A stretch of 64,000 nt of DNA from Sphingobacterium oryzagri (lineage in GTDB: Bacteria > Bacteroidota > Bacteroidia > Sphingobacteriales > Sphingobacteriaceae), in contig NZ_CP117880.1 of assembly GCF_028736175.1 (NCBI RefSeq), positions 2,108,001 to 2,172,000 on the forward strand, written 5' to 3'. The notes below the pieces were generated by a model, which was given only the letters and a program-made list of their open reading frames with translations, had not been told where the DNA came from and searched no databases. Positions 1 to 7,338 of the stretch are shown piece by piece (position 1 is the stretch's first letter; each line of letters opens with the position of its first letter). Position numbers and translations under genes: made by a program.

Positions 1-842
1 GCGCTCGATATGGAACGTAACAGGTTGGAGTTGTCACCGCAAGCATAAACGTGCCGCACACTGGTCTGTTGCTTCTTGTTAACGCGTATGTAGCCGTGTT
101 TGGTCTCTTTACAGCCCAATTGGGCGTGAAGATCTCCTGAAAGCTTAAACGGGCGGGGAGCATAGATCAGATCGGCAGGTTTCGATTCGCCGTTATGAAA
201 GAGGATAGCATGTACCATTCCGTTTTTATGTTGGATACTGTTGATCGCGTTGTAGGTATTATTGACCTGCAGGTCATCGGATATGTTTGTCTCTTCTTCT
301 TGTTTTAATGCCGGGGATGGTTCGATTAAGGCGATTTCGGTGTGCAGGGGTTTAAGTAAAGCCGCTATTTTTTTTGCTTTCTTTGCGGGGCCCAATATAA
401 CAGCCTTTTTATTACGAAATTCATAACCATGACAATATGGGCAGTCGATGATCGATATTCCCCAACATGCCCCGAATCCGTTAATAGGCGGCAGGAGATC
501 TTGAATTCCGCAGGCTAGTAAAAGCTTCTTTCCATAGACGAGCTTCCCATTGCGGAGCACAACTGTGCAATAGTTTGGTAACGCGCGCGCCTCGCCAACA
601 GTATCCTGCAAGAAATGTACGGTTTCGTACTGTAGCAATTGGCTTTTAACAGTCTTGATAATCGAACTTGAAGATTCTCCATCATGGGCCACGAAATTAT
701 GCGATTCTTTGCTGTTTTTGTTACAGGGATTCCCATCGTCAATGATTAATACGCTTCTGCGGAACCTCGCCAGCGCCAGCCCTGCAGAAAGGCCAGCATA
801 GCTTCCGCCAATAATAATCGTATCGTATATGCTATTTTTCAT
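1..842 (-). CDS. NAD(P)/FAD-dependent oxidoreductase, thioredoxin-reductase-like (C-terminus off the left edge)
   Basis: The frame is open from an ATG at 842 to the window edge, about 280 codons, so the C-terminus is missing. The N-terminus has a Rossmann FAD motif (IIIGGSYAGLSAGLALARF, residues 9-27). A redox-type CPYCHGYE motif lies near residue 133 and a YACGD FAD motif near residue 262. This order matches thioredoxin-reductase-like flavoproteins that use a CxxC disulfide. The physiological substrate cannot be told. It lies 55 bp downstream of the NlpE-like gene on the same strand, so the two may be co-transcribed. Confidence 0.8.
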   Translation of the reverse strand, partial: MKNSIYDTIIIGGSYAGLSAGLALARFRRSVLIIDDGNPCNKNSKESHNFVAHDGESSSSIIKTVKSQLLQYETVHFLQDTVGEARALPNYCTVVLRNGKLVYGKKLLLACGIQDLLPPINGFGACWGISIIDCPYCHGYEFRNKKAVILGPAKKAKKIAALLKPLHTEIALIEPSPALKQEEETNISDDLQVNNTYNAINSIQHKNGMVHAILFHNGESKPADLIYAPRPFKLSGDLHAQLGCKETKHGYIRVNKKQQTSVRHVYACGDNSNLLRSISS

Positions 843-897
843 TCGCTTTTTATTGATCAGTTTTTTTAAGCGTTAGCGCACAAGAAATGAACAGATT

Positions 898-1443
898 CTA
901 TTTCACCTTCCTGTAAAGGTATCGATCAGCCAGCGCTCCCTCGATAATTTGTCCGTCCTTATCCAGGTGCAGGAGCTTATCTTTAGCGATTTGTAGTTTT
1001 AGATCCGTATCCTTGGCGCGCAGATGCAATATGCCTCCATTCTCTTCCAATTGATAGCGTCCGTTGTCGCTGGCCGATTGCTGACTACCCAACCGCTCGG
1101 TACGCATGTTGAATGTTTCGTTATTGTTTATCACCAGCGTTGTTTTGATTCCGTCGCAGTCATTACATGGTATCGTTCCTTCGTATGTTCCGTAAAAATC
1201 CGTCAGGTTTACGGATTCGTCGGTAGTGGATTTCCGGTCGCCTGCTGCTTCGGTAGTGGCCTGTCCGGTCTGCTGAGCGGTGGTAGCTTGTCCCGTTTCT
1301 GCTGCGCCGGTATTGCCCTGTTGTTCGTCTTGTGGCTTGGATAGGTCGACGCAGGATAGGAAGCTTAAACTAAGAAAAAAAAGATAGGTCGACCAGCGTG
1401 CTGCGCTCAGTCTTTCAGATAAGGTTTGTAATATGCTTTTCAT
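898..1443 (-). CDS. NlpE-like lipoprotein (copper-resistance NlpE N-terminal domain)
   Basis: 181 residues. A hydrophobic signal segment ends in a lipobox (LSFLSC, Cys about 31), so an envelope lipoprotein is expected. A low-complexity Gln/Thr/Ala/Gly linker follows (residues 37-75). The C-terminal half has the NlpE N-terminal-domain signature: FYGTYEGTIPCNDCDGIKTT with its CxxC pair, then a small beta-barrel. In E. coli NlpE senses surface contact and envelope stress; in Bacteroidota such proteins are common and mostly unstudied. Membrane anchoring is well supported, the precise role is not. Confidence 0.75.
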   Translation of the reverse strand: MKSILQTLSERLSAARWSTYLFFLSLSFLSCVDLSKPQDEQQGNTGAAETGQATTAQQTGQATTEAAGDRKSTTDESVNLTDFYGTYEGTIPCNDCDGIKTTLVINNNETFNMRTERLGSQQSASDNGRYQLEENGGILHLRAKDTDLKLQIAKDKLLHLDKDGQIIEGALADRYLYRKVK

Positions 1444-1998
1444 GGTACTGATGCTTTATCTTGTTATACTATTCATTTGACTATATCGCGTTGATATCCA
1501 ACACTTGGATGCTGTATGTCGAACGATGAATCGTGGATTCCGTTTACCAAGATTTACTAAACCGTATTTATACAATGTGTTGGGAATCTGCTTCATGCGA
1601 TGCTGTGCACGGTAGCTAGCCGCTTAGATAGCAAATAACATGCGTAATAATGTTTGTGTTGTCAGCATCCTCTCGGTGTGCAACTTAGGAAGATTCGAAA
1701 AGGATATCTCCAAGCAAGTTTGATAGATGGTTGCTCTGTTGCTGCAAAGGGAATGACCTTCCATTTCGCGGCATCGTGATTTCCGTGACAGGTGTTGCAT
1801 ATAGGTATCACTAACCGATCATCGACATCAGCCGATCCAATCGAAAACAATCCGAAAAAGATGCAGTTGCTTGTTTGATTATGCTGTAATAAACATTTGT
1901 TTTAGGGAAATGCCTGCTACAAAAGCTCCTCCAAAAATAGGTAGGAGCAAACATAATTTAAGGTGATTTGTTCTGTTATCAAGAGCAACCAGACTACC
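1444..1998. other. Intergenic region without a convincing gene
   Basis: About 555 bp between two divergent genes. The only ORF of note (minus strand, 1662-1850) has a CNTCHG heme-c-like string but no signal peptide, no homologous context and no good start. Near 1927-1950 an imperfect hairpin (GCTCCT...AGGAGC) lies about 50 bp before the universal stress gene and could belong to its leader. No clear TAnnTTTG element was identified. Confidence 0.4.
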
Positions 1999-2853
1999 AT
2001 GAACAATACGTTACTTGTACTCACCGATTTTTCAGACAATGCATGGTCGGGCATTTGCTATGCGGCATTTCTAGCGAAGCGTTTTCAATGGAAGCTACAT
2101 ATCCTGCATACCTATACACCTCCAACCAATTTGACTTTTGAAAAACATGCAGGAGAAGATGTGGGACAACGACAGCGAGACGAGTGCGAAGATAAAATGA
2201 GAACGTTGGCAGCAAGTTTAACCGATTTAAATTCCGCGCTTGCCGTGACCACGGCCTGTATGTTGGGGGAGGTAGCTGACACGGTATTACAATTACTGCA
2301 GGAAAATAGCTATGCATTTGTGCTGATGGGTACTGCTGGTGCCGGTGGACTAAAAAAGCGCACACTGGGCAGCAATACCTTAGCACTGATCAAGCGATCT
2401 CCTATCGGCGTGATAGCGGTGCCGGAGCATTTGGAGCAACCGAAACTGGATAAACTAGGACTGCTCACTAATTTTAAAGATAATGAACGCACATTATTGC
2501 AATCAGTGACGGATCGCATGCCAAGTAAACTTGATCTGCTATTGATGCACGTAACGGAGAAGGATATAGCTGCCGCCCCGGAGAAAATCGAAGCCATGAT
2601 AGCAGCTATCGCCAAACAGCTTAAGTTAGACAACATTACTTATGCGGAAAAAAATGCGGTGTATAGATTGGACTACTATATGCCTGTCCCTGGCGCGATT
2701 GATTGGCTAATCGATAAAGAAGGTGTAGACCTATTGATCGTCTGCTACAACCGCAAGAGTTTTTTCACTCGCTTTTTATCGCGCGACTTACCGAAATTTA
2801 TAAGCAACAATCTTTTGATCCCGACCTACTTTCGATCCGAGTCTTTTTTGTAA
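1999..2853 (+). CDS. Universal stress protein, tandem UspA domains
   Basis: 284 residues from the ATG at 1999; the frame is open further upstream, but the family N-terminus (NNTLLVLTDFSDNA) begins here. Domain 1 (about 1-145) carries the ATP-binding pattern G-2x-G-9x-G-S/T in GTAGAGGLKKRTLGSNT. Domain 2 (about 155-284) is more diverged and lacks that motif, as is usual in tandem Usp proteins of Bacteroidota. Expected cytoplasmic, binding ATP and induced under stress or stasis. It has no operon partner: the flanks are a 374-bp gap and the mutagenesis cassette. Confidence 0.85.
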   Translation: MNNTLLVLTDFSDNAWSGICYAAFLAKRFQWKLHILHTYTPPTNLTFEKHAGEDVGQRQRDECEDKMRTLAASLTDLNSALAVTTACMLGEVADTVLQLLQENSYAFVLMGTAGAGGLKKRTLGSNTLALIKRSPIGVIAVPEHLEQPKLDKLGLLTNFKDNERTLLQSVTDRMPSKLDLLLMHVTEKDIAAAPEKIEAMIAAIAKQLKLDNITYAEKNAVYRLDYYMPVPGAIDWLIDKEGVDLLIVCYNRKSFFTRFLSRDLPKFISNNLLIPTYFRSESFL

Positions 2854-3198
2854 CGACCAGTTTTTTTAGCTTTTATTGGTAATTTGGTTTTACCTGAAAC
2901 GAAGTTTAGCTATTTATTTGTCGAAACATTTTTTTTGAAAGCGAGAGGCCCGGGTTATTTAATTGACTTCCTATTTTTTTGATAGTTGCCGTCAAGCCTT
3001 CATGTCGGTTATTAAAACGCAAAGCTATGCGCTAGCACTGGTAAGCCTTCACTTATTACTTCGCCAAATTAATCTTCTGTTTTTTAAACTCATTAAATTT
3101 AGTGTAGATATCAGTAATCTTTATATAGACCTGTGCGTAGTTTTTCGAGGGCAAAAAGTGAACTGTATAAATACTGGATTTACTGAATTAAATAAAAA

Positions 3199-3215
3199 TA
3201 CTAAAAATTTTAGTA
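3199..3215. promoter_or_regulatory. Perfect 8+1+8 palindrome before umuD, candidate SOS-type operator
   Basis: TACTAAAAATTTTAGTA is an exact inverted repeat of two 8-bp arms around one central A. It abuts the -7 element and lies 12 bp before the umuD ATG, where a repressor would block initiation. A LexA or Cro/CI-like repressor is the natural guess for a mutagenesis cassette. The regulator itself is not in this window. Confidence 0.45.
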
Positions 3216-3223
3216 TAATTTTG
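3216..3223 (+). promoter_or_regulatory. Bacteroidota -7 element (TAATTTTG) of the umu cassette
   Basis: It matches TAnnTTTG exactly. It ends only 4 bp before the umuD ATG, so if used, the mRNA would start at or very near the start codon. No clear -33 element is seen. Confidence 0.45.
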
Positions 3224-3227
3224 TTTT

Positions 3228-3656
3228 ATGATCAGAAGGGAAAGACATATTCCAAAGCAGATAATATCCGGGTTTAAATCGCCTGCGGACGACTATCTGG
3301 AAGCGCGGTTGGATATTAACGATATACTTGTTGTTGATGCCCATGCAACGTTTTATTTTAAGATGGATAGTGATGCGATGTGTGGTTACCAGATTCCGGA
3401 AAATTCGGTTCTTGTCGTTGATCGATCCCTTCAGGTGGTTGATGGAGCCATTGTCATTCTTGCCTTGCATGGCGAACTGTTATGCCGTTGCTTGCGTAAA
3501 TTGCCGGATGGTTGGGAGGTAGTTAGTGACGGAGAACGGTTCTGCGTTGGTAAAGAAAGTGAGTTGAAACTTTGGGGCGTGGTTACATCGGTATGTTATG
3601 GCCTTATACCCGATGCGTTGAGAGTTGGGAGGTACAAAAATGTTTGCGCTTTGTGA
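3228..3656 (+). CDS. umuD: UmuD-like S24 peptidase homologue with the catalytic dyad apparently lost
   Basis: 142 residues, the length of UmuD. Residues 14-30 (SGFKSPADDYLEARLDIN) align with the E. coli cleavage-site region and keep the Gly after the scissile bond. The beta-core follows (VDAHATFYFKM, VLVVDRSLQVVDGAIVI). Where E. coli has the nucleophile Ser60 in GDSM, this protein has Ala (DSDAM). Where E. coli has Lys97 in TVKKL, it has Arg (LCRCL). UmuD normally self-cleaves on RecA filaments and joins UmuC to form Pol V; this copy may be unable to cleave itself. It overlaps umuC by 17 bp, so translation is probably coupled. Confidence 0.85.
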   Translation: MIRRERHIPKQIISGFKSPADDYLEARLDINDILVVDAHATFYFKMDSDAMCGYQIPENSVLVVDRSLQVVDGAIVILALHGELLCRCLRKLPDGWEVVSDGERFCVGKESELKLWGVVTSVCYGLIPDALRVGRYKNVCAL

Positions 3657-4881
3657 TTGTAATAATTTTTATGCATCCGCGGAAAGACTGTTTAAGCCCG
3701 CGTTGATTGACCTGCCGATCGTTGTGCTATCTAATAATGATGGCTGCGTCATTGCACGAAGTGAGGAAGCGAAGTTGTTAGGTATTCGCATGGGCGATCC
3801 GGCATTTCTAGTTCGTGATCTCATTACCAAATATGACATACAGGTATTTTCCAGCAATTACGTGTTATACGGCGATCTCTCGGAACGGGTGATGCATAAT
3901 TTGGGGCGCTGGTTTCCTATGGTTGTGCCTTATAGTATTGATGAATGTTTTGCCTGGGCGGCAGGCATCACCAATATTGAGGAGCATGCGGTACAGGCGC
4001 GAAGCGCAATAATACGTAATACAGGGATTCCCGTATCCATCGGTATTGGGCCTACCAAGACCTTGGCGAAGGTGGCAAATAAACTGGCCAAAAAGAATAA
4101 GGGCGTATTTGTGATGGATTCGGACGAATCAATTTCCGGGGCGCTCGCGACTTTTCCGGTGGAAGATCTTTGGGGCGTAGGGCGTCAATACTACAAGAAA
4201 ATTGCACAGTTGGGTATCGAAACGGTGGCGCAGCTGCGTGATATGCCGGAACTTTGGTTCAAGAATCATATGACTGTACAGGGACAACGATTGTATAATG
4301 AATTGTGGGGACGTCCGATGTTGAGCATTGGTGATCCACCACCGAAAGCCAAAGGGCTATCGGTTACACGCTCTTTTAGTTGTTACATTGAAGATCCTGA
4401 TGTGCTTTGCGAAGCGGTGTCGGCGTATGCCAGTCGACTGGCCGAAAAATTACGCCATGAGGCGCTTTGTTGCCAGTTTCTGGAAGTATTTATGTTTACA
4501 AATGTACACCGCGAAGATCACCCGCAACATTATCCGCGACATGTGCATCGGATGGGCGTAGCGAGTAACAGTACTCTTGAGATCGTTGCAGTGGCCACCA
4601 AAGTGGCACGCATGCTTTTTCACAAGGGAATCAAATATCGAAAGGCTGGTGTTATAGCGACGGTGCTCATTCCCCAAGCAGAGGTGCAGTGTAACCTTTT
4701 TCAGGAACCTAAAACGAAACATGCCGGGCTATCGGCAGTCATTGACCAAATAAATGCGGTTTATGGTCGGGGAGCTATTCGTGTGGCTAGTGAAGGATTT
4801 GAGAAGAAATGGCGGCTGAAGCATGAGTATTTAAGTGGCGGATATACGACACGTTGGCAAGATATTGTTGCAGTTAAATGA
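3640..4881 (+). CDS. umuC: Y-family error-prone DNA polymerase (Pol V catalytic subunit UmuC)
   Basis: 413 residues. I chose the ATG at 3640 because the sequence starts FALCDCNNFYAS as in the family and a GGGAGG ribosome site lies 8 bp upstream; an earlier start at 3625 is less likely. Palm-domain metal ligands are present: Asp in the first motif and the Asp-Glu of YSIDECFAW near residue 100. The helix-hairpin-helix thumb (VEDLWGVGRQYYKKIAQLGI) and the little-finger domain follow. It performs translesion synthesis with UmuD. The umuD-umuC-SRAP order is a damage-response cassette. Confidence 0.92.
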   Translation: MFALCDCNNFYASAERLFKPALIDLPIVVLSNNDGCVIARSEEAKLLGIRMGDPAFLVRDLITKYDIQVFSSNYVLYGDLSERVMHNLGRWFPMVVPYSIDECFAWAAGITNIEEHAVQARSAIIRNTGIPVSIGIGPTKTLAKVANKLAKKNKGVFVMDSDESISGALATFPVEDLWGVGRQYYKKIAQLGIETVAQLRDMPELWFKNHMTVQGQRLYNELWGRPMLSIGDPPPKAKGLSVTRSFSCYIEDPDVLCEAVSAYASRLAEKLRHEALCCQFLEVFMFTNVHREDHPQHYPRHVHRMGVASNSTLEIVAVATKVARMLFHKGIKYRKAGVIATVLIPQAEVQCNLFQEPKTKHAGLSAVIDQINAVYGRGAIRVASEGFEKKWRLKHEYLSGGYTTRWQDIVAVK

Positions 4882-4887
4882 TTAGAT

Positions 4888-5565
4888 ATGTGTGGAAGAA
4901 CATTGATTAGTGAAGCGAAAGAACTTGCTAAGAAAGCAGGGGTAGCGCTTGGTGGGGGAAATGTAGAAAAGGATACCAATCGTCCGCCCGGATCGGAAAT
5001 GCCAGTCATTTTGGACGCGCGTCCCGGAAAAATCCATTACCTGAAGTGGGGATTGATTCCGAGCTTTGCCAGCGAGCCGCCAAAGTATGCTACTACTTAC
5101 GCGCGTATGGAAACAATACATTCGCTATCTACTTACCGAAATTTGGTAGGGAAGCGGCACTGTGTTTTTGTTGTTGAAGGATTTTATGAGTTTGATAAAC
5201 GGCAGAAACCTAGTCAGCCTTATTACTTTCAACGGAAGGATAAGAATATCCTCTATCTGGATGGCTTGTGGGATACCTGGAGGGATACGGCATCTGGTTT
5301 GATCATTCCGACATGTGCTATGATTATGCAACCGGCTAATGCGTTGATGAGTAAGGTGCACGATCGTATGCCTTGTGTAATGACACAGGCAGATGCCCTA
5401 AAATGGCTTGATCGTTCGCTACCTGTGCAGACTCGGCTCCAGTTGCTTCAACCTGTTGAAAATGATGTGTTGGAAGGATGGCAAGTGGATAAGAAGGTGA
5501 ACAATGCTCGAAATAAGGATAGCGACAATGCCGATAAATCAGGCTCGCAATTGAATTTTTTCTAG
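4888..5565 (+). CDS. SRAP-domain protein (YedK/HMCES type), abasic-site DNA-protein crosslinker
   Basis: 225 residues, starting MCGR. After Met removal the Cys becomes N-terminal and forms the thiazolidine link to an abasic site known for YedK and HMCES. Other family motifs are visible: KWGLIPSFA near residue 50, ARMETI near 72, RHCVFVVEGFYEF near 88-100, and HDRMP near 157. It shields abasic sites in single-stranded DNA. It starts 6 bp after umuC and is clearly in the same transcript, fitting the old name SOS-response-associated peptidase. Confidence 0.92.
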   Translation: MCGRTLISEAKELAKKAGVALGGGNVEKDTNRPPGSEMPVILDARPGKIHYLKWGLIPSFASEPPKYATTYARMETIHSLSTYRNLVGKRHCVFVVEGFYEFDKRQKPSQPYYFQRKDKNILYLDGLWDTWRDTASGLIIPTCAMIMQPANALMSKVHDRMPCVMTQADALKWLDRSLPVQTRLQLLQPVENDVLEGWQVDKKVNNARNKDSDNADKSGSQLNFF

Positions 5566-5740
5566 GTTTGCAGGTTTAGCAAGCGGGATGTTTCCTTTCA
5601 AACGACTACCGGCAAGCAGTTGTACACCCAGTAATCGATTGTTTCTGATGCTATCCTTCGTTTTTTTAAGAGAAATGGAAATCGATATAAGATTTTATCA
5701 TTTGCACAGTAAACCCAGATACTAAAAATTAGCGCTGATC

Positions 5741-6946
5741 TTAATACGTAGGCAGCTGAAAGTCACTTTTCGTTTTCGATTTGCTGCCTCCAAACAGGTT
5801 CGTTAAGAATTTAGCAAATTTGCTACTTGCTAAGGAGAAAAATCCATTCAATACTACTACACCCATTTTCGACGAGGGATAAGCAAGACGAGGAACACCC
5901 GGAGGCAGTTTTTGTACGCTAGTAGCGTAAGGTTTTACTAAATCTTGATAATTTTGAAAGGCTTCGGTGTAATTACTGTTTTTTGCCAATTCTCCAGCAA
6001 GTATATAAGCGCCGGCAATGGCTAAATCTGTCCCTTTTCCCGCTAATGGGGTTACACAGTAGGCAGCGTCACCAACTACTGCTACTCTCTCATTGTAAAA
6101 AGTAGGCATTTTCACCTGACTAACACGCTCAACATATAAATCATCACTTTCCCTAATAGCATCGACAATTCTATCGGCCTCCCAGCCTACGTTTTTAATC
6201 TTAGTTATGAGCAAATCCTTTTGCTCGCCGACAGACAATTTTTCATACCCTCTTTCGGGCGAGCGGAAGAAAATACACGCTCTAGTGGTGCTGTGATTGT
6301 CCGGACGAATAAGAAATACTACAGCGCCAACAGCATTGTGCCAACGTGCCCAATGATTGTCAGTCGCCGCTTTTTTCATCGTAAAATACGAACTGTATAT
6401 ACCGGTGTATTTAAATTTTACCGTACTTCCAAAAACCAAGTTTCGGGTACTTGATCCGATTCCCTCTGCTATTAATACCAGATCAAATTTTTCTTTTTGA
6501 TTATTATTAAAAGTTACCTCTGTTCCTGTGTGATCATTCTGTAAAGCGGTTATATGCGTATTAAATCGAAATGCTGCTTTATCTTTCACCTTTTCAAAAA
6601 GTATTTCAACGAAATCACCTCTAAGTATTTCAATTTCCTGCGTCATACTTAACGCGTTATTGGCTGGAAACTCCCCGGCAATTGTATTATCTTTTTTGAC
6701 GAAACGTATCCCTTTCTCCGTCGTATGGGCGGCTTTTAATTTTTTTTCTAAATCCATCTTCTGCATAACTTCCCAGCCGGGACCCTTCACATCGATGTTT
6801 TGTCCGCCTAGACGTAATCCATCATTTCGTTCGATCAACGTGACGTTGAAACCATAATGATGCAACCAGTACGTAAGCGTTAGCCCTGCGATACTTCCAC
6901 CTGAAACAAGGACGTTATAATCCTGATTATTTTTATCGAAACCCAT
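5741..6946 (-). CDS. FAD-dependent monooxygenase (PHBH/TetX-like fold)
   Basis: 401 residues. The N-terminal dinucleotide fold has VSGGSIAGLTLTYWLHHYGF (residues 14-33) followed by an Asp/Glu-type strand end (LIERN). EGIGSSTRNLVFG near 162 is the mid-domain motif, and VVGDAAYCVTPLAGKGTDLA near 290 is the second FAD motif of aromatic hydroxylases. Such enzymes use NAD(P)H and O2 to hydroxylate small aromatics or, in TetX, tetracyclines; the substrate here cannot be assigned. Monocistronic, divergent from the histidine kinase. Confidence 0.82.
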   Translation of the reverse strand: MGFDKNNQDYNVLVSGGSIAGLTLTYWLHHYGFNVTLIERNDGLRLGGQNIDVKGPGWEVMQKMDLEKKLKAAHTTEKGIRFVKKDNTIAGEFPANNALSMTQEIEILRGDFVEILFEKVKDKAAFRFNTHITALQNDHTGTEVTFNNNQKEKFDLVLIAEGIGSSTRNLVFGSTVKFKYTGIYSSYFTMKKAATDNHWARWHNAVGAVVFLIRPDNHSTTRACIFFRSPERGYEKLSVGEQKDLLITKIKNVGWEADRIVDAIRESDDLYVERVSQVKMPTFYNERVAVVGDAAYCVTPLAGKGTDLAIAGAYILAGELAKNSNYTEAFQNYQDLVKPYATSVQKLPPGVPRLAYPSSKMGVVVLNGFFSLASSKFAKFLTNLFGGSKSKTKSDFQLPTY

Positions 6947-7338
6947 ATTGTTTTATATTTTATGGCAGACAATCCCTTTAGAAATGTTAAGCAGTTTACA
7001 ATAACAATTTTACTGCCATTAAATTTGTCGTATGAGCAAACCAGTTTACCTATTTACGCTAGTCATGATGCGTTGTTGAGAAAAGGCGTTTAAGCTGGTC
7101 GTTGTACACGGCTATTATAGCTGCCTGAACTAATTGTGTTGATAGCATAATTTATCGATTGTGTAAATAATAGGTTGTACGCGATTGCACGAACGTATAG
7201 TCCTGTGCATCCTCCTTTGCTAATTTATTTCTGAAAAACATGTATTTAAAAATGTTCTATGTTTAGCGTAATTTTTTACCGCTATTGGTCCTTCCCGTGC
7301 TCACGCTATAAGAGAATTTGTATACCTTTGGATTATCC
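6947..7338. other. Divergent intergenic region, monooxygenase / histidine kinase
   Basis: 392 bp without a gene. At 6991-7016 the outer bases form a short imperfect dyad (GCAGT...ACTGC) 45-70 bp before the monooxygenase start, a possible regulator site. On the plus strand TACCTTTG at 7323-7330 matches the -7 consensus and sits 8 bp before the kinase ATG. Confidence 0.4.

Larger units (their letters stand above)
2854..3227. other. Intergenic region upstream of the umu cassette
   Basis: 374 bp, A+T-rich. A possible 104-codon frame on the plus strand (2963-3277) overlaps the umuD start, has no family signature and is not accepted. The last 30 bp hold the palindrome and -7 element listed separately. 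A T-rich run right after the stress-protein stop could aid termination but has no clear stem. Confidence 0.5.

Noticed and set aside
1662..1850. Minus-strand ORF with CNTCHG, heme-c-like
   Set aside because: Only one motif, no signal peptide, no axial Met region and no supporting neighbours; probably chance.
2963..3277. Plus-strand 104-codon ORF before umuD
   Set aside because: It overlaps the umuD start in another frame, covers the promoter and has no family features.
5741..6946. Tetracycline-inactivating TetX
   Set aside because: Only general flavin-monooxygenase motifs are shared; nothing specific to TetX was seen.
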